Shown in pieces: positions 46,701 through 60,973 of a stretch of DNA of 64,000 nt (the first letter of the stretch is position 1; each line of letters starts with the position of its first letter). A program made the position numbers and the translations under genes. The stretch comes from Bactericera cockerelli (taxonomy: Eukaryota; Arthropoda; Insecta; Hemiptera; Triozidae): NCBI GenBank assembly GCA_024516035.1, contig CM044959.1, positions 31,877,234 to 31,941,233 on the forward strand. The letters are read 5' to 3'. A model generated the notes under the pieces. That model had not been told where the DNA came from. It saw only the letters and a list, made by a program, of their open reading frames with translations, and ran no database searches.

Positions 46701-48577
46701 GACACCAACATGTGTGATCCGGAGCATCATGGGGATTAATTTATGTTGTGGTCAGAGTAAGGTCCACTCCTGTTCTATTTATTCTTCTTTATTTTCCTTG
46801 TCTTGTTGGAACTTTTCCCTACTAGCTGACTATCTAAATGAATTTCTATCCTGTTGGGGATCGAACCCGGGTCTTCGTGTGTGCTAGCGAAGATATTATA
46901 TTTATTAATCATGAGAATATTTACATTTTACTCAAAATATCTAAATTATTCATACTGTCTTACATGCTCTTCCCTTAAATCTACTTGTTTTTGTCAAAGT
47001 CCTTATCTTCCTGTCATTATATCTTGACAAACCAATTCAACTTTTTTTCAAAATTATGTATAACTGCTGTGAATGAATGAGGTCAATGCTCATGACAGAA
47101 ATCCAGCTTTCTGACGAAAAAATGTAAAGTTCAAGTTTTTGCATAACAAAGTCAGAACTATTGCAAAGTGCAGTTGGAATAGCAGCTATAGTTATGCTTC
47201 TCTGAAGTTTGGAAATTTGAACACAAAATTGATTTTTTGGAACTTTTAAAAACTTACTAACAGAACATAATTATTATTTAGGTATAACTTTGATATTGAC
47301 ACTAGTAATAGTTAGTCTCTCCGGCCATTAAGCTTAAAAATCGTTAATTTTTATTATTGATAACTGTTTTAGTGAACTTTTACCACGATAAAAAATCAAG
47401 TTCATCTCAGATAGAGCTTCACCATCCCATGAATTGAAACGGTTATAAATTGAATTATGATATTTTCCCAGACCATACTCCGTAACAGCACGCAACAATC
47501 TTACGGTAGACGACTGGTTTTCTAAAACCTGAATTCCAGCATTATTGTTGTTCTTGGCGCAGAGATTGATGGTATTTAGGACTTTACAATAACATATGAA
47601 GCTGCACACTGCGTATAGGTATCCTCTATCCCAGCAGAAAGTACAGCCAAGGCATCGCGAGGTCCCCACTCCGCTAGGTCTGCCGGATAAGGAAAGTATC
47701 TATGTTGATGCTGGATGGATTCGCATGCTGTTGTTCTGAATGAGCTTGATACTCCTCAGTGTGGATTGTGGATCTATTCTTCCCGAGCGTGATTCTTGCT
47801 CCATTAAAGTTATAATTCTCCGATCAAGTTAGTTTGCCCTGCATGTGTGTTCTACATTTTGCCGCTCATATTTTCGAACAGTTTCGAGACGTAATTATTT
47901 TTTGATATTTCTCAAACTCGCAAGTTTGTGCTTCGCTTTCTTCGTGCCATTTTTCGAGCGCGTAGGTACCTATAATTATCTCGTAGTAAAAGTTTCTGAA
48001 TTTCTATTTCACGTCGGCGTTGTTTATTTACTGTATGCTTGGGTTTTAGGATTGCGTGTTCAGAATAATTTGTTGACTCTTGCAATTTTCCGTCCTTCAA
48101 AAGTGAACTTTTCTGTACATTTGTTACATTTCGCATTTTGTGAAAAAAAATTCTCTTGTTTACTTTTCTCAATAAAAGAATATTCGTTGCTTTAACAGCG
48201 TTGTCTTTATTTTCATTCCATTTTAAGCTTTCTTTTCTTGCACATTAAATTGTTTATACTATTTCTTACGGCCCTCGCCTATAGAAATTTGGTATACTGT
48301 AGATTTTGAAGGGTGTACTTAGTTTACTGGTGTATTTAAGTGTAAATAATTATAATTGCTGTTAAAGGAACCAAATAATTTTAAATATTTATTCATGTCA
48401 GTTTCGATTATTCTAGAAATTTAACGATAGTTCATACCTAGAAACCTAGTGTAACATTCAATAACAAGTCAATACATATAATTAATTTCTTTTCTACCAT
48501 TCACAATTCTAATTATTGACAAAGCTCACAGCGAAGGCTTTCTATTAGTTACAAGTCTACATTATTCATGAGCAAAC
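43734..48577. other. Non-coding upstream region of the Ser-rich gene
   Basis: No confident exon. A CTAG end of a possible Helitron-like piece lies at 45340. tRNA-like remnants lie near 46858 (gggatcgaacccgggtc). Open frames at 45915-46169 and 47334-47669 (minus strand) have no recognised content. The last few hundred bases may include the promoter and 5' UTR of the next gene. Confidence 0.4.
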
Positions 48578-49225
48578 ATGACGGCGACAGCTGCTGCGTT
48601 GAAGAGGCTGGAAGCTCTGTTCCAAGATGTAAAATTAGACGACGCGGCTAAGAGTGCCACTCAGAGGAAGCGCTCCTCCATACATGAGCATGTCCACTTC
48701 AGCAGCCCCATCGTGGAGGTGGACTCCAAGGACTGCGACATCCACGGGAGGCGAGGCTCCATGGGCAACATCCTCAGCGCCAGAAGGGATTCTCTGGGAA
48801 GACGGGACTCCATTCCCGGGATCAACGCTGTCCCTGCCGCGTGCCTGCGTCGGCGAGACTCCCTGGTCCTGGGCTCAGGGGTCAAGGACCTCTCGCACGT
48901 GTCCTCCTTCCCCTCCTCCCTGAGGAAAGACTCCACCACCACATCCTCTGGGTCGCTCCTCCGCAAGGACTCCAATGGTTCCACCGGGCGACGAGACTCC
49001 AGCGTCTCCAACACATCCCTCCGCAAAGATTCGCGCAAAGACTCGTTGAACTCGAACGCCTCACTTCGTAAAGACTCGCTGAGCCGGAGAAGATTCTCGA
49101 CGGATTCGCTGGACGGCGCCTCCAGGAGACATTCCTGGGATCCTAGCAGACGGGGATCCTCTGGCTCCTCAGGAGGCTGGGAAGATCCGATCTATGAGGA
49201 AGGGAGCGGCATCGTTATCAACAAG
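48578..49225 (+). CDS. First coding exon of an unrecognised Ser/Arg-rich phosphoprotein
   Basis: ATG48578 has an insect-like start context (caaacATGa) and opens 216 codons to a donor at 49226 (aacaag|gtaatg), phase 0. Base composition jumps to GC-rich. After an Ala-rich helix (ATAAALKRLEALFQDVK) come some fifteen Arg/Lys-x-Asp/Gly-Ser sites: RRGS, RRDS and RKDS, spaced a few residues apart. This is the pattern of basophilic kinase targets (PKA, CaMK, AGC type). The exon ends PIYEEGSGIVINK. No membrane or signal segment. I do not recognise the gene. The next exon is not in the remaining 14.8 kb, so its first intron is long. The Ser-rich part is probably disordered. Confidence 0.8.
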
Positions 49226-52200
49226 GTAATGACTACGCTTATCATACTATGCAAATACACCTAATGCAATACACTTGCTTGGTTCTTGCCTCACTTCCTC
49301 TCCTAGGAAATGTAGCAGTAAAATTGTTTAAATAATAAAATAGCTCTGTCGGTTTCCTAGTATTACTCAAATCGTATAGCGAGATTGAGAGCTCTTCACT
49401 TATCATTCCTTCCAGCAATTCAGGAAATATATACCGTTATCTAATAAAATGATCTTATTCCAAAACGCATGATTTTGAGGTGTGTTCTGATGAATTCCTA
49501 GTATATTTATTTAGATGCTCATTTAATATGGTGAAACTTCACTGAGCATTGAAATAGATTAACTCATTAATCTCACATCTTTAAACTCAAAATTATGACA
49601 GTTATGATTATGACCAAAACTCAACCAAATTATGACAGTATAATGTCTTGCTCTACCTATCATAATGTTGTTAAAGTTGTACTTGGTTCCTACCGGACGA
49701 CTGGTACGCGTAACTTACCATTCATTCAGCGGGTAATTGCAACCGGAACATTGGTATTAATTACACTTTCATACAGGCGGGTTGTGGTGATTTATTACTC
49801 CCAATTAGAGAACAATGGCCCATCGGAATGATCCCACAGCCGCGAAATTTCTCCATGCAGAATCGAAAATACAAACTTAATCATTATCATAATTTAATTC
49901 ATCATTATTATCTTATCATCATCACCCCCACCTCTAACTATCATAATTATCATCCGAAGTGAAAGATGACTCAGCCCCGGATGCGAAGGAGTGGAGCTCT
50001 GTCTAGAATACTGTGGTGCTCTTTAACATTTCGGATTTTCTCTTGGAAACCTTTCAAGCGTCAAATTTGAGTCACTCCTTGAAATGATCGTGTTGGCTTT
50101 GTTCGACTTCATCAAATCAACACCTCTCTTCCTCATTTCAGTCGCCATGCTATTAGTTCCACTATGTCTATTACCAGAGAGATCAAAATCGGGATACTAC
50201 AAGATTTAAAAGAATCACTTCAAGGGAAATCCGAACTATGGATATGTTTGCATAGATACTGATGCTTCAAGCTTGCTCTATGGAAAGCTACGCTTTGCCT
50301 ACCATCCATGTAGACAATTTCCTTTCGATTTGAATTCGAAAGACGAGGCGTTGAGAATCTGTCGGTACTTAGCATATGTTAGGATACATTCTGTTCTATT
50401 TCCATTGATGCGTATTGCGTACCCAATGAAAGAAGGATAAAAAAAAAGAAAAAATTGTGTATTGAAAAGCTCATATTTATTGCACAGTTAAATATTCTCA
50501 CAGGACTTTCAGAACCCAACAGACTGTAAGCATTATGCAGTCTTTTATTATCATATTTTGTGAGGTTGCATTGACAACTCACGCAGCATGTACCGTTACT
50601 AACCTCACTTTATTGGATAAATTTATCTTTTATTTATGGCCGTCGTATATGTTCAGGTTCTAGAGTATTCGCCATGAGTTCTACAACCAGTTAATAGATT
50701 CCTTGTCAACCACGTGTGGTCACTGCTTATCCTGTATGCTTGTCATCGACATGTCCTCATTGTCCTGCCCAGATCATCGATCTGTACAGGACAATAGAGG
50801 CATCTATGATATTCTTCAGCCGGGGGGCATTTCTTAGGAACTCCTCTTTTGTCCAGTCTCTAGCTTATTTTTTTCTCGAGTATAGATTGATTGCTTAAAC
50901 TATCTGAAAAGTACAGTAGTACTGAGATGAGATAGAAGATGTAATATTTAGTTGTTTATTGATAAATATAGAAACCCAATTGGATTATATTGGTTGATCT
51001 TCTTTTACTTTTCATTTGCAAACTGAGTCGGAACTTTTATCAGCCTGCCAGCCCAGCAGTAATTGCTAAGTCTACCATGACAGTATTGACAGTTAGTTTT
51101 GTCAAGTGCTTTTAGAAGTTGTTGTCTTTTGTAATCAACCCCAAGTGTAATTAACTGAATTTTTACAACAATCTAACGAAAATACATCTTCACGTTATTT
51201 GGTTACAAGGACTGATTGTCAAGACCTGGACGAACCACATAAAATTTGTCACCAGTCCATCCGTCACTCGGTGTCGATAGAGTCTATATACGCTTTGACG
51301 GAGCTCCAGGTAACTCCGCCGTTAGAACAAAAGATAACACAGTGCTTGCACCTTGTAACTGCCTGCACTCGACAGCCACTACTCAGACTTGAACATTAAA
51401 CTTTCATCGTTCACTATTGGTGTTTCTACTTCCTTCTCCAGAACATGCCATCGTCACGTCTGTGGGTCGGGCAAAGGTCACAAGATGATTGGAATATTGA
51501 ATACAAAGGACGTAAAAAGCTACCAGCAGTGTTCCTAGATCTGGTTCTTTACTTGAGTAGGGTTAATGAGATTGGTACGTGCATCACGATAGTGCTGCAG
51601 TTCTGGTACCACAGGTGCAATATGCTCTGCATCACTTAATATTCTAGGGAAGAGTTTTTGATAATCTAAGACCCAGGATTTAGTGTATTGGGATTTACAT
51701 TCAATAATTTCACTCTTTCAATCATCTTAGCCATTACCTTTCCAGCATTTTCAGCATATTTTTCCCACTACATATCAACTGGGCGCTTTTGGAAGCTAAT
51801 GCAATGTACATTATTATACCACCCCTGACCAAACTTAATGTCATATGTAATTATACATAATTTGTAAAAAAATTAATCGGAAAGCAACATTACCTTTTAT
51901 TTGTATTTTCTTTTCACAAGACTGACTATTTAAATTTCACACATTATTAACTGTGGGCTAGCTTAATTTAAATGTGTTTAATGACCCACCTACATTATAT
52001 TTCTGAGACTAATTATAAGTTCCTCGATCAATAGCTCTTATATTACCGTCTTGTGCAAGAAAGTGGAACAGTATGATCCTCACTATACCGCAGTGTAACT
52101 TCTATTAGATGATCTTTTAATGTTTTGAACTTTCATATTGAATTGTCCAAGCATACTGCATATTATAGTAGTGAGTAAGTTATCTATACATTATATTATG

Positions 52201-53260
52201 TAGTTTCTAGCACCCAGTTGGACATAATATATGTACTACTATCGGTAGTTGTAAAAATACATTGGATTTGCCATTCATCCTCAAAACTTTTTCAGTTATA
52301 CAATACTCTACAATAATACTCTATTTATTCTGCAAGAATAAGACTAAAGAGTCCCTTTACTCTCACAGTCTAAACATTGTCTGATTTATTGGTGTGAAAA
52401 AAATATATGTACATATATAGTGGTAAACTTTCAGTAATTTTACAGTATTGTGTGGTCAATTTTTTTAAAAGATTTGTAAAAATGATGAATTGTTGTTTTC
52501 TGCACTAACGTATCTTCGCACAAACTGATTTGACTCGTGTCTTTTTTTGATGAATGCATGGTTCAATCCACAATGATCTGCTAGATGGCCATTGGACATA
52601 CATACTTCGCCCGATAGGTCCAAAGTTTCTTGCTAGATTATTAACCAAACGTAATTTCTCCAACACTTCGACCACATAATAGCAGCACCGCAGGCTTGAG
52701 TTTGTTAGCGAGATCACTAGAAAATCAGATTCTCATTCGTTGTTCCCAAGTATTGACTATATCCTATAATTCCTACATAAATATAATACTTATACCGACA
52801 CTACATACATATCTTAGGAATAGACTTCCTTGGATGTTAGCCAAATTACTTAATGGATCTAAAAATTCCAAGCCTTTTAAATGTAAATGCTTGAAGTAGT
52901 TTTATATTTTCTTTCTTATTGGTTTCATTCAAATCGGACCAAGTATTCTCTGACATGACTGGAATTTACAGTTGGAAGACCATCAGTGGGTTGTCTAATG
53001 TTAGAATTATTACCAATTTTATGATTTTCCAATTATAAATTTACACTTCTGAATTATGTTTATGAATTTTCAAGATTACTAACGGGTTGACATATAAATT
53101 ATGTCTCATTAATTTGTTTTTTTTTTATTGCATACCAACTTCATCATAGTGAAGAAATGCATTCATTGAAAGGAAAAAGATAATTATATAGAGAGAAAAA
53201 GTCTTACACCAAAGAGTACTTACTGATCATTTTTAAAATTGTCTTCTTCTTTCACTTAGC
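49226..53260. other. Start of the long intron, no exon recognised
   Basis: AT-rich with scattered short open frames. No splice-flanked frame resembles the Ser-rich gene. I see no named repeat. Confidence 0.4.
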
Positions 53261-53261
53261 T

Positions 53262-53400
53262 TCTGCCTAACCTACTTGGGGTCTGCATTGGTCAAGTCTT
53301 CTTTATGGTTGAATTTGTTTGGTTTTGGCACTTTTACTTCCACATTTTACTGCTGGATACCCTTCTTAACGCCAACCCTATCCAAGGCGTCAACAATTTG
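53262..53400 (+). repeat. SINE-like fragment related to 2075-2200
   Basis: Both have a ctacttggggtctgcatt or caacttggggtcggcatt start and a later gctggatRcccttc phrase. Confidence 0.45.
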
Positions 53401-55012
53401 TGTTACTGTCTTTTGGTCTGACATGGCTGGCACCCTATGTGTTTGAGACATTTTCAAGCCCTGTACTTTTGTTTTTCAGTGTTGCTTTATTTGCTTATAC
53501 CCGGATCATCTCCTTATATACTTACCGAGTCTAAAAAAGGTTCAGAATCTGATAATCTGATTTCTCGTTGCTCCATTGTTCTCATGATGGCTAGTATGCT
53601 TAAGTATTGTTCTTCTGGCTCTTACTTTGTTTCAAAATTATTGCAATCAGTAATCTACATAATAAACATATGTACAAAGGCGGCGATGACAGTGCACTCT
53701 ACATAATAAATGATGCGAATATAATTGCAATTCATTATCTATTTGGCAGTGCATAATTCAATGGAATTTATGGTTTCTTCTCGTTATCTTCTCTATTTGC
53801 CTCTGCATACATTAACGATTCCATTGTTTCCGTGAATGTTTACTAAGATATTCGTCGAATGGGTTTCTAATTACTTCTAGTTTGTGTGGTTGGTGCTTAT
53901 GTAAACGCTGAAAAACGGATTATTAATCTAGATATGAGTGTTGAATGAATTTTTAATATAATATGTATTAGAAAATCGCTCGTTTATTTTAACAAGCTCG
54001 AAGCTTACCGATAGGAAAGCTCTCGTCTCTTTAGCCGGCATTTCTATTTTCTAGGCACACATGGTAGCAATCATGAATCAAATCAGACTTTATATTTTTG
54101 TTCCTCATTTCGCTTTAATTAGCCTTTTGGCGAATTCCGAATTTATTATTTGATTTTTAATGGACTCTTTTTCTTTATGCTTCTATCTCTTTTATTGAAT
54201 AACTTCCTCCTCTCAACTCTCAATTATTTTAATTAATCTATTTTTTTTCAAATTAATATAGAAAAAGTGCAAATGAACGTCTCATATAGATTCTAGGAAT
54301 AGTTGCAACATGACGACATACGTGATTTGAACAGCATTTACTTAGCCTTATTTCCAAGAATGATTACACCATCCGAATATGTCGTTAGCTATCTTGTTAA
54401 CATATTTTACTAATGATCTCTAATAACACCATTCGTATGTAATTAAATATTAGATCTGTGATATTTTCCTCGAAAATTATTGGTTTTTTAATAAGAGAGT
54501 CAAGGCATCTTTGAAAAACCAATACAAGTTTGAAATTCCCAACTCCATTTTAGGTTTGTTTGGACGAAACCAATTGAACGAGTTTAAGGTCTCTCTTCAT
54601 TACTGGGTTGGCAGGTTGATTTGTGTGATGGAACTCTAGTAGGAAGCTGCACCTTCTCTAGCGGCCCACTCGACACTCTGCTGGATGAGAAATCCTCTTA
54701 AGTGTAATTAGTGCTTGCTAACTGATGATGCTTATCTTGAGCAGTGTGCACCATGACTCTTGCAATAATGTTTACATTGATGTAACGTTTGCATATGATT
54801 AAGATGTTGAAGGATTGCATACATGTGAAGAAATTTGATGTACAGTTTTTCCACCCGTGAATTTTAAAAATGATATAAAATTGCATTTAAATTATTTAAA
54901 ATTGCATTCAAAATTTGCACCCGTTACTTGGTGACTTCGTTTGGCATATAATTTAATGTTTACAGAATGAAAGTAAAAATTTAAGTTTTTTTTTTACTTA
55001 ATGTAAAATTAC
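53401..55012. other. Non-coding stretch
   Basis: AT-rich; no gene or repeat recognised. Confidence 0.35.
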
Positions 55013-56649
55013 AGCTCGGCCATTCCACGAAAAAGAGGAATTCAAAAGTGAAAAATAAATGTTATGACTGTGTATCCTAATTGCTGTCAGAAGATAGTAA
55101 ATATTTTATAATTAATAAATCCATTTTGATTTTTCGATTTTTTTATTTTTTTAACAAAAATTCAGTAACTTTTTGAGAGGTCGGAAAAGAAAATTTTTGG
55201 TTGGCATTCTGGAGCTAATTTAGAGAAGTCAAATGAGCTGTTTTTATGGATGGGACATAAACAGCTGTTATAACTTCAAAATAAACATGCTTTCAATTTA
55301 TTATCCTTTTCAGATTTTTTTCTTAGAAGTAAACTGTTTTCATGAAATTGAAGGATGAAAATTTGAAAAGTTAATGTAGTGTCCGTTACAAAATTTATAG
55401 TTTTTTTTAGGTTAAAAAAGCAGTGAAATAAATTTTGATAAACCATTTCGGCTAAAGTAAAACCAAAGGTTTTAGGTGAGTGAAATACATTTTCTTGTTT
55501 TTTTCATTATTCTCTTTATAGGTTTTTTTAGTGTTGCGGACACTACTGTTACGGACACTACTATAGTATATGTAGTGTCCATACATCCTGTATTTGCCAG
55601 TTTGAATAGTATAAGTCAACCTACTACTAAATATGTAGTAGATATGTTGTTTTATTATTCAGTACGAACTATTCATCAATCAACAATCTAAAACTAGAAT
55701 TGAAGAATTTCATGCAATTTGTCAGAAGGCGAACTTAAAGTTATGTTTTTAAAGAAAGCTAATAATCTCTATATTGCCGATGCCACAGATGAGAAGTATG
55801 TCTCATTTGATCAAGTGATAAGAGTATTACCTGGTCCTGACATGATTAAGAATATTCTACAAATTCTAAGCAATATGTACTAGGCATAACTACCTATATG
55901 TCACAATTCACAAGTAGGTATACCTGTCTGGTTAACATTCTTTACCCATAATTAGGTATTCATGTTTAATTTTGTTACTTTTCATGTTTCATTTTAAAAG
56001 ATTCAAGTGAGAAAATTTATTTTATTTTAATTACGACTCCTATCCCAAAGTTTTTTTTTTATACAAGTACTTAGTACGTACCTAATTGATCTCAAAGTTT
56101 TCATTTTTGTAATTAAGTAATAAATATTTTTTGTACTAACGTTTCTCATTTTGTTTTTATTGCTTTAGAGTATCTCTAGTTCATGTGTTTTCATCAAATA
56201 ACCGCATAAGAGTGAAGATAATTACTATAGAACTTTTTGTAGAGTCCGCGATGTAGTGTCCGCAACATGACACATAATTTTTGGAAATGCAAAACTCAAA
56301 AATTACTCTACATAAAAAAATGAACAATACATTATTTTAAAGTAAATATTTTCCTCTTTAAAAAAAATATGGCACTTTGAAGGTATTTTTTCCATAGGGA
56401 CTGAACTTTACATTTAATTATAAGGTTCTCAAAAAAATCAAATAGTAAGGTAGTGTCCGCAACGGCAACAAAAAGTGGAATAACAGCTAATCCAGGAATC
56501 TTTGAGAAAAAACCTACAACTAGTTTATAAACTATAAAAATAAAGAAATCATATGAGCAAAAAAAAAAATTCTATCTCTTTTTATTGTTCCACAAATTTG
56601 TTTTGAAGAGTAAAAATGTAGTGTCCGCGACATATGGAATGGCCGAGCT
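55013..56649 (+). mobile_element. Candidate DNA transposon remnant with repeated TAGTGTCCG motif
   Basis: The outer ends are inverse copies: agctcggccattcca at 55013 and tggaatggccgagct ending at 56649. Inside, the motif TAGTGTCCGNNAC occurs about seven times in both orientations (near 55376, 55535, 55551, 55572, 56253, 56450 and 56620). A short open stretch at about 55731-55881 reads as a plausible protein tail. No target duplication is clear. A 3' SINE fragment abuts its right end. Confidence 0.5.
55731..55881 (+). pseudogene. Possible C-terminal remnant of the element's protein
   Basis: A frame with LKVMFLKKANNLYIADATDE, KYVSFDQVIRVLPGP and a TAG at about 55879-55881. The small beta-type tail resembles ends of transposon-encoded proteins in style only. 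The upstream coding part is missing or scrambled. Confidence 0.3.
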
Positions 56650-56766
56650 AGAATATAACCAGTATGATTTAACGTTTCCTGTGAATGGGAGAGTAACACA
56701 CCCGTCGTGGTATGACTATGCAGTTGAAAGCGACGTTAAACCCAAATTAAAAAAAAAAAAAAATGA
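56650..56766 (+). repeat. 3' end of a 5S/tRNA-body SINE with A tail
   Basis: cctgtgaatgggagagtaac through gttgaaagcgacgttaaacc, then an A run. The head is missing. Confidence 0.65.
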
Positions 56767-59284
56767 ATGAGAAGTACCTCGACACACAATATGAGAAGCT
56801 GGAAGGTATATTTCACCTTCTCGCTAAGACTTCGCATCAGTCGCATGCTAGGACTTGGAAGTAAAGTTCCAGCATTCAAGTCGAGTGAGTTCAAAGTTCT
56901 GTGAAGTGCAGAGATTAGAGAGATTTACAAATTGCACCTGGGGTGATGGGCGAGTCATAGTGACCTCGCCAGACGAGGGGGGGCCGCTTCTCTGACCGGT
57001 ACTTGTGGTGTATTGAGAAAACTAACCTGCAATACCAATGCGCTTGTCTCTTTGTGTTAGGGGACGCGAGTACACCAGCACACCTGAGTAATTGATGATA
57101 TTAAATCAACAATCACCCGAATTAAGGGTGAAACGAGTTATGTTGCTTTTACCATTTACAGTTTCTACCCTAAACTTATAGTCTCAAAAGCTAGACCAAT
57201 TTTTTTAGAGGGATCGAAGAAAATTATGGGACTTTTTTATCGGGATTCAAGGCGGATTCATTCATCTTTGTTTAGGAAACTAGTTAAATTAATGACACCC
57301 AGCTTGAGAAGGAACAAAATACTAGCAGAACATGGATTTCCATGTTTACCATGGATTGATTCAAAATCAAGTCTGTCTCCAAGCAAGTTCTCTCCATGCT
57401 TGAAGTTGCTTAACTTCAATTTTTCTCAAAGAACTGCAATTTTTCTCAAGGAACATTCAACCAGAGGAATCTCTGGTAATCTTCTTCAAACGACTCGTCT
57501 ACCTGTCCTGTAGTGGAATGTATGTATATTAGCACGAGTAGACCTGCAGACAGGAAGCCACCTCTAAATCGTCCTGGCGACCTCCACCTTGACAGATCTG
57601 CGTATCAGATAATGAATCAGCTGGACTGGACAAAATACTGAGAGCCATTCATAGCGCCCGATATGGATACGTTTTGAGATACCTGTTATGACAACCCAAC
57701 CGGCAGAGATAGAACTTATCCGTCAGATTATAAATAACTCTCTGTAAACTCTAGGAATAACAATAAACAAATCTGATACCACTAATCTCGTAGACCTATC
57801 ATAAACATGACCATATTGCAAAGCAAGAACTCACTAGAAGAAAAGTTCCAAGTTTCGAACCTCCCACTCATGAAGTTGTAATGCGGAGATAATAACTATA
57901 CCAACTCGCTGGGGCGATAGAGCCAAATATAGACACTCATGTGGCACTGGACGTTTTTTTTTGGGTAAACAAGGTTTATAAAGAGAAGGAAAGGGAAGTT
58001 TTGATAAAGTCATTTTTGTGTTTCATATTCTCAGACTTACCCTTCAGGTATTGCAAGATTTACTTACATACAGAGGTACCAGGTTGAATTTTCCTAAAAT
58101 AATTAAGAGAAGTCATTTGTGCTGTTTATTGTTCTGCCACGTCTTCTATATTATCTACAACCCTTTGGGCAATGTGAACAGTGAACATAAAACCCGTTTA
58201 CCAAACTATGTATTAGATCGGCATTCACAGATTTCTCATTTAGGTTTTATAATCACTCACAATTTCTCAAACTCGCCTTACTACATTTCGCCATACCTTG
58301 GTCTTGAACCACCGACCTCTAGGCTACGAGTCTAATGCCCATCGATCGCCACCGTGTTTGGTCGGATTTGTCTTATTTATAAGTTAGTATAGGTATAGAT
58401 GTTATACTTTGCAGTATTCTAGACCGTTGTGACTCACATACGACAGTTGTGAGAATGATATGTGGTCTCTGTCGTTCCTGCTAGAGTTCATCGAGACCAA
58501 TGCGAATGGTGACAGCTGCTCAATGAGTGAGTGCTCTGGTTTGTTGCCTTCTATTCTCTCTACCTAATTATTTACTAATGAAAAGACTCTACTATCCTTC
58601 TTGATCATTGCAACTCGTATAACAGTAATTGAAACAAGAAATGCAGGGAACAGAAGAGATCTCGATTAAAAGGTATTCTATGATTTTGAGATATGTGAGT
58701 TTTTTTGGTATTCAGATGTTACAATTGACGTACAAATGAAACATTGCAGGACCATTATTATAAATATCTTGCATTTGAGATTTTCGTAGACATGTGAACT
58801 CGATGGATTGAAAGTCTCACCATACATTTCAATGTATGAACTGAACTAAAAGGAGAAAGCTAGGACTAAGGATATTAGAAGTAAATGGAAAACACTTTTT
58901 TTCAAATATAACTGAATTATTCGAGCTGGATATTTGATGGACTCTAAAGAACATAATAATAAAATTAAACAACCTAGATTTTTTTGTAAACAAATAACTA
59001 ATGTATTGTATCAGTTGTAGGTGAACAAAATAATTAAACTGTTATTTTCTCTGTAATATGAGTGATAAACAACTGGCTGTTTTATTTGTTTATCGACAGC
59101 ACACAGCATTATTGTAAACATAAAAATCATTCAGGCCGTGTTCTGGATTTAATTTTTCACTACTAATTAAAATAAAAATACACTGCCAATTATGGACACA
59201 ATACTTCCTTGTGAATGGCAATCATAATTTTCAACTTTAAAATTTTTCAATTTTTTCTTTTCAAGCTAGAATCAGAGATTTTTA
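56767..59284. other. Non-coding stretch
   Basis: No gene recognised. A tRNA-like remnant is at about 58295-58345 (cttgaaccaccgacctctag). Open frames at 57226-57513 and 58018-58335 lack recognisable content. Confidence 0.4.
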
Positions 59285-59920
59285 CTTTCCTTATCCTATA
59301 ATAAGGAAAGTATTGTATTCGTCGAAAATTTGACCTACCCAGTTTTTCACATTTCTGGACGAATCATAGCCTCAGGATACCAAAAAAGTTGTTTTCAGCC
59401 ATTGGTCCGTGCGTCTGTCTGTCTGTCTGTCCGTGTGTACAGGATATCTCAAGAACGGTAAGAGCTAGAGACTTGAAATTTGGTATGAGAATCAATTTTA
59501 TACACCAGACGAACCACAAAACTTTTGGTAGAAATCGGCCGCAAAATGCGGCCGCAGGGCCCCAAATATTAGCCGCAAGCGCCGGTTCTATGAATTGGTT
59601 AAAGATACAAAAAAAGTTAGTAAACAACATTTTCTAAGATTAAAAAAATAATAGGGGTCTCTTCTTATCATTTTTTTGATATCTTGAACTTTTTGGACCT
59701 CGGCTCCAATTTACCGGTATTTTGGGGGGGACCCGCTTTGACTAACTTTTTTATTATTCATCCTAGATGTGGATTGTGACATACCTATCAAATCCAATGA
59801 TTTTGAGATGCTGATTACGAATTTGGCTTTGATTTTTAGCTAACTGTTACCTTTGAGTCACCAGTGGCTTTTGGTCCTGTTCCCATTCCTAATATGATAA
59901 GGAAAGTCGTGTGATGTTTA
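59285..59920 (+). repeat. ATAAGGAAAGT repeat family, full copy
   Basis: It starts with a palindrome ctttccttatcctata|ataaggaaag, has gtctgtctgtctgtccgt and gagacttgaaatttggtatg, and ends gataaggaaagtcgtgtgat. Confidence 0.65.
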
Positions 59921-60973
59921 CACCAGATTTTTTTTTTTATACTGAATCACAAAAAATTTACAAAAAACTATCGGCAAGTCGAATACCTTATTTTTGCAGC
60001 TTTTTGTCCAAAGACATAAAACCAAAGTTGCTTAGGAGGTTATGAAACGTCCAGAAATATGAAAACAATTGAAATTGGAGCAAAAAAAATATTATTATTT
60101 TCTCCTAAAAGGAACACAATACACAATACTAATGTTAGAAATCTCCGGAAGTAATAGCCATTGAGATACACTATTACAGCAGAATCCTTTAGTTTCTTTC
60201 TATTCATCAGCAACAAAACAAGAAACATTACTTCCGTTACCCAAATAAGGTAAATATATAAAATAAACGTGTACTTTAACGAGCACAAGAAAATCAGCTT
60301 CCATATTCCATATCTATTGCAATCCTATGCATATGACCTTCACAGTAAAATTGAACTTCATTTCATACAAAATGAATCAAGTCACAGAATACTAATTGGT
60401 TTCTTAAACGACATTATCTATTTGTATTTCAAATCCAATGTTTGTTCCGATGGTTAGAACTCGACCAGGGTGACACTGCGATGATTTAGGTCATATATGG
60501 TGTTCCAGGTCAAGGGTGCTGGGGCTGACTCTACATGGGTATTGACCTTTCACAGTAGAGACACTCGGGTAGAAACCTCTTTTTGGAGACCTTGCGGGAT
60601 AGTTGCAAATTTTCAATGTTTGCCAATCTGTTCTCACGTGTATTGTAAATCGCAGCCTAATTAGATTTGGGACTAAAAAAACCAATCCATATTTTATAGG
60701 AAGGAAATCAGAAAGTAAAATGACCACGATGGGATATTTATTTATTTTTTCAGTGATTCTATCTGTCTCTCATGAGAAAGATGTCTGCGAATGAGATTCT
60801 AGAAACAGCTGTTTGAATTTTGACTTTAATGTTGATCCGACCAACCATGCAACGAAAATTCAAATTTTAATGGTCGAGTAGAATCTTAATCGGTAATCGG
60901 TCAATTAATATTAGTGAGACCATTAAGCCTGACTTTGCAACGGGGACTAAGTAGGATAAGACCAGAACCTAAG

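Noticed and set aside
47334..47669. 111-codon minus-strand frame as a gene
   Set aside because: No known motif and a low-complexity Asn run. It is kept only as a remark in the flanking region.
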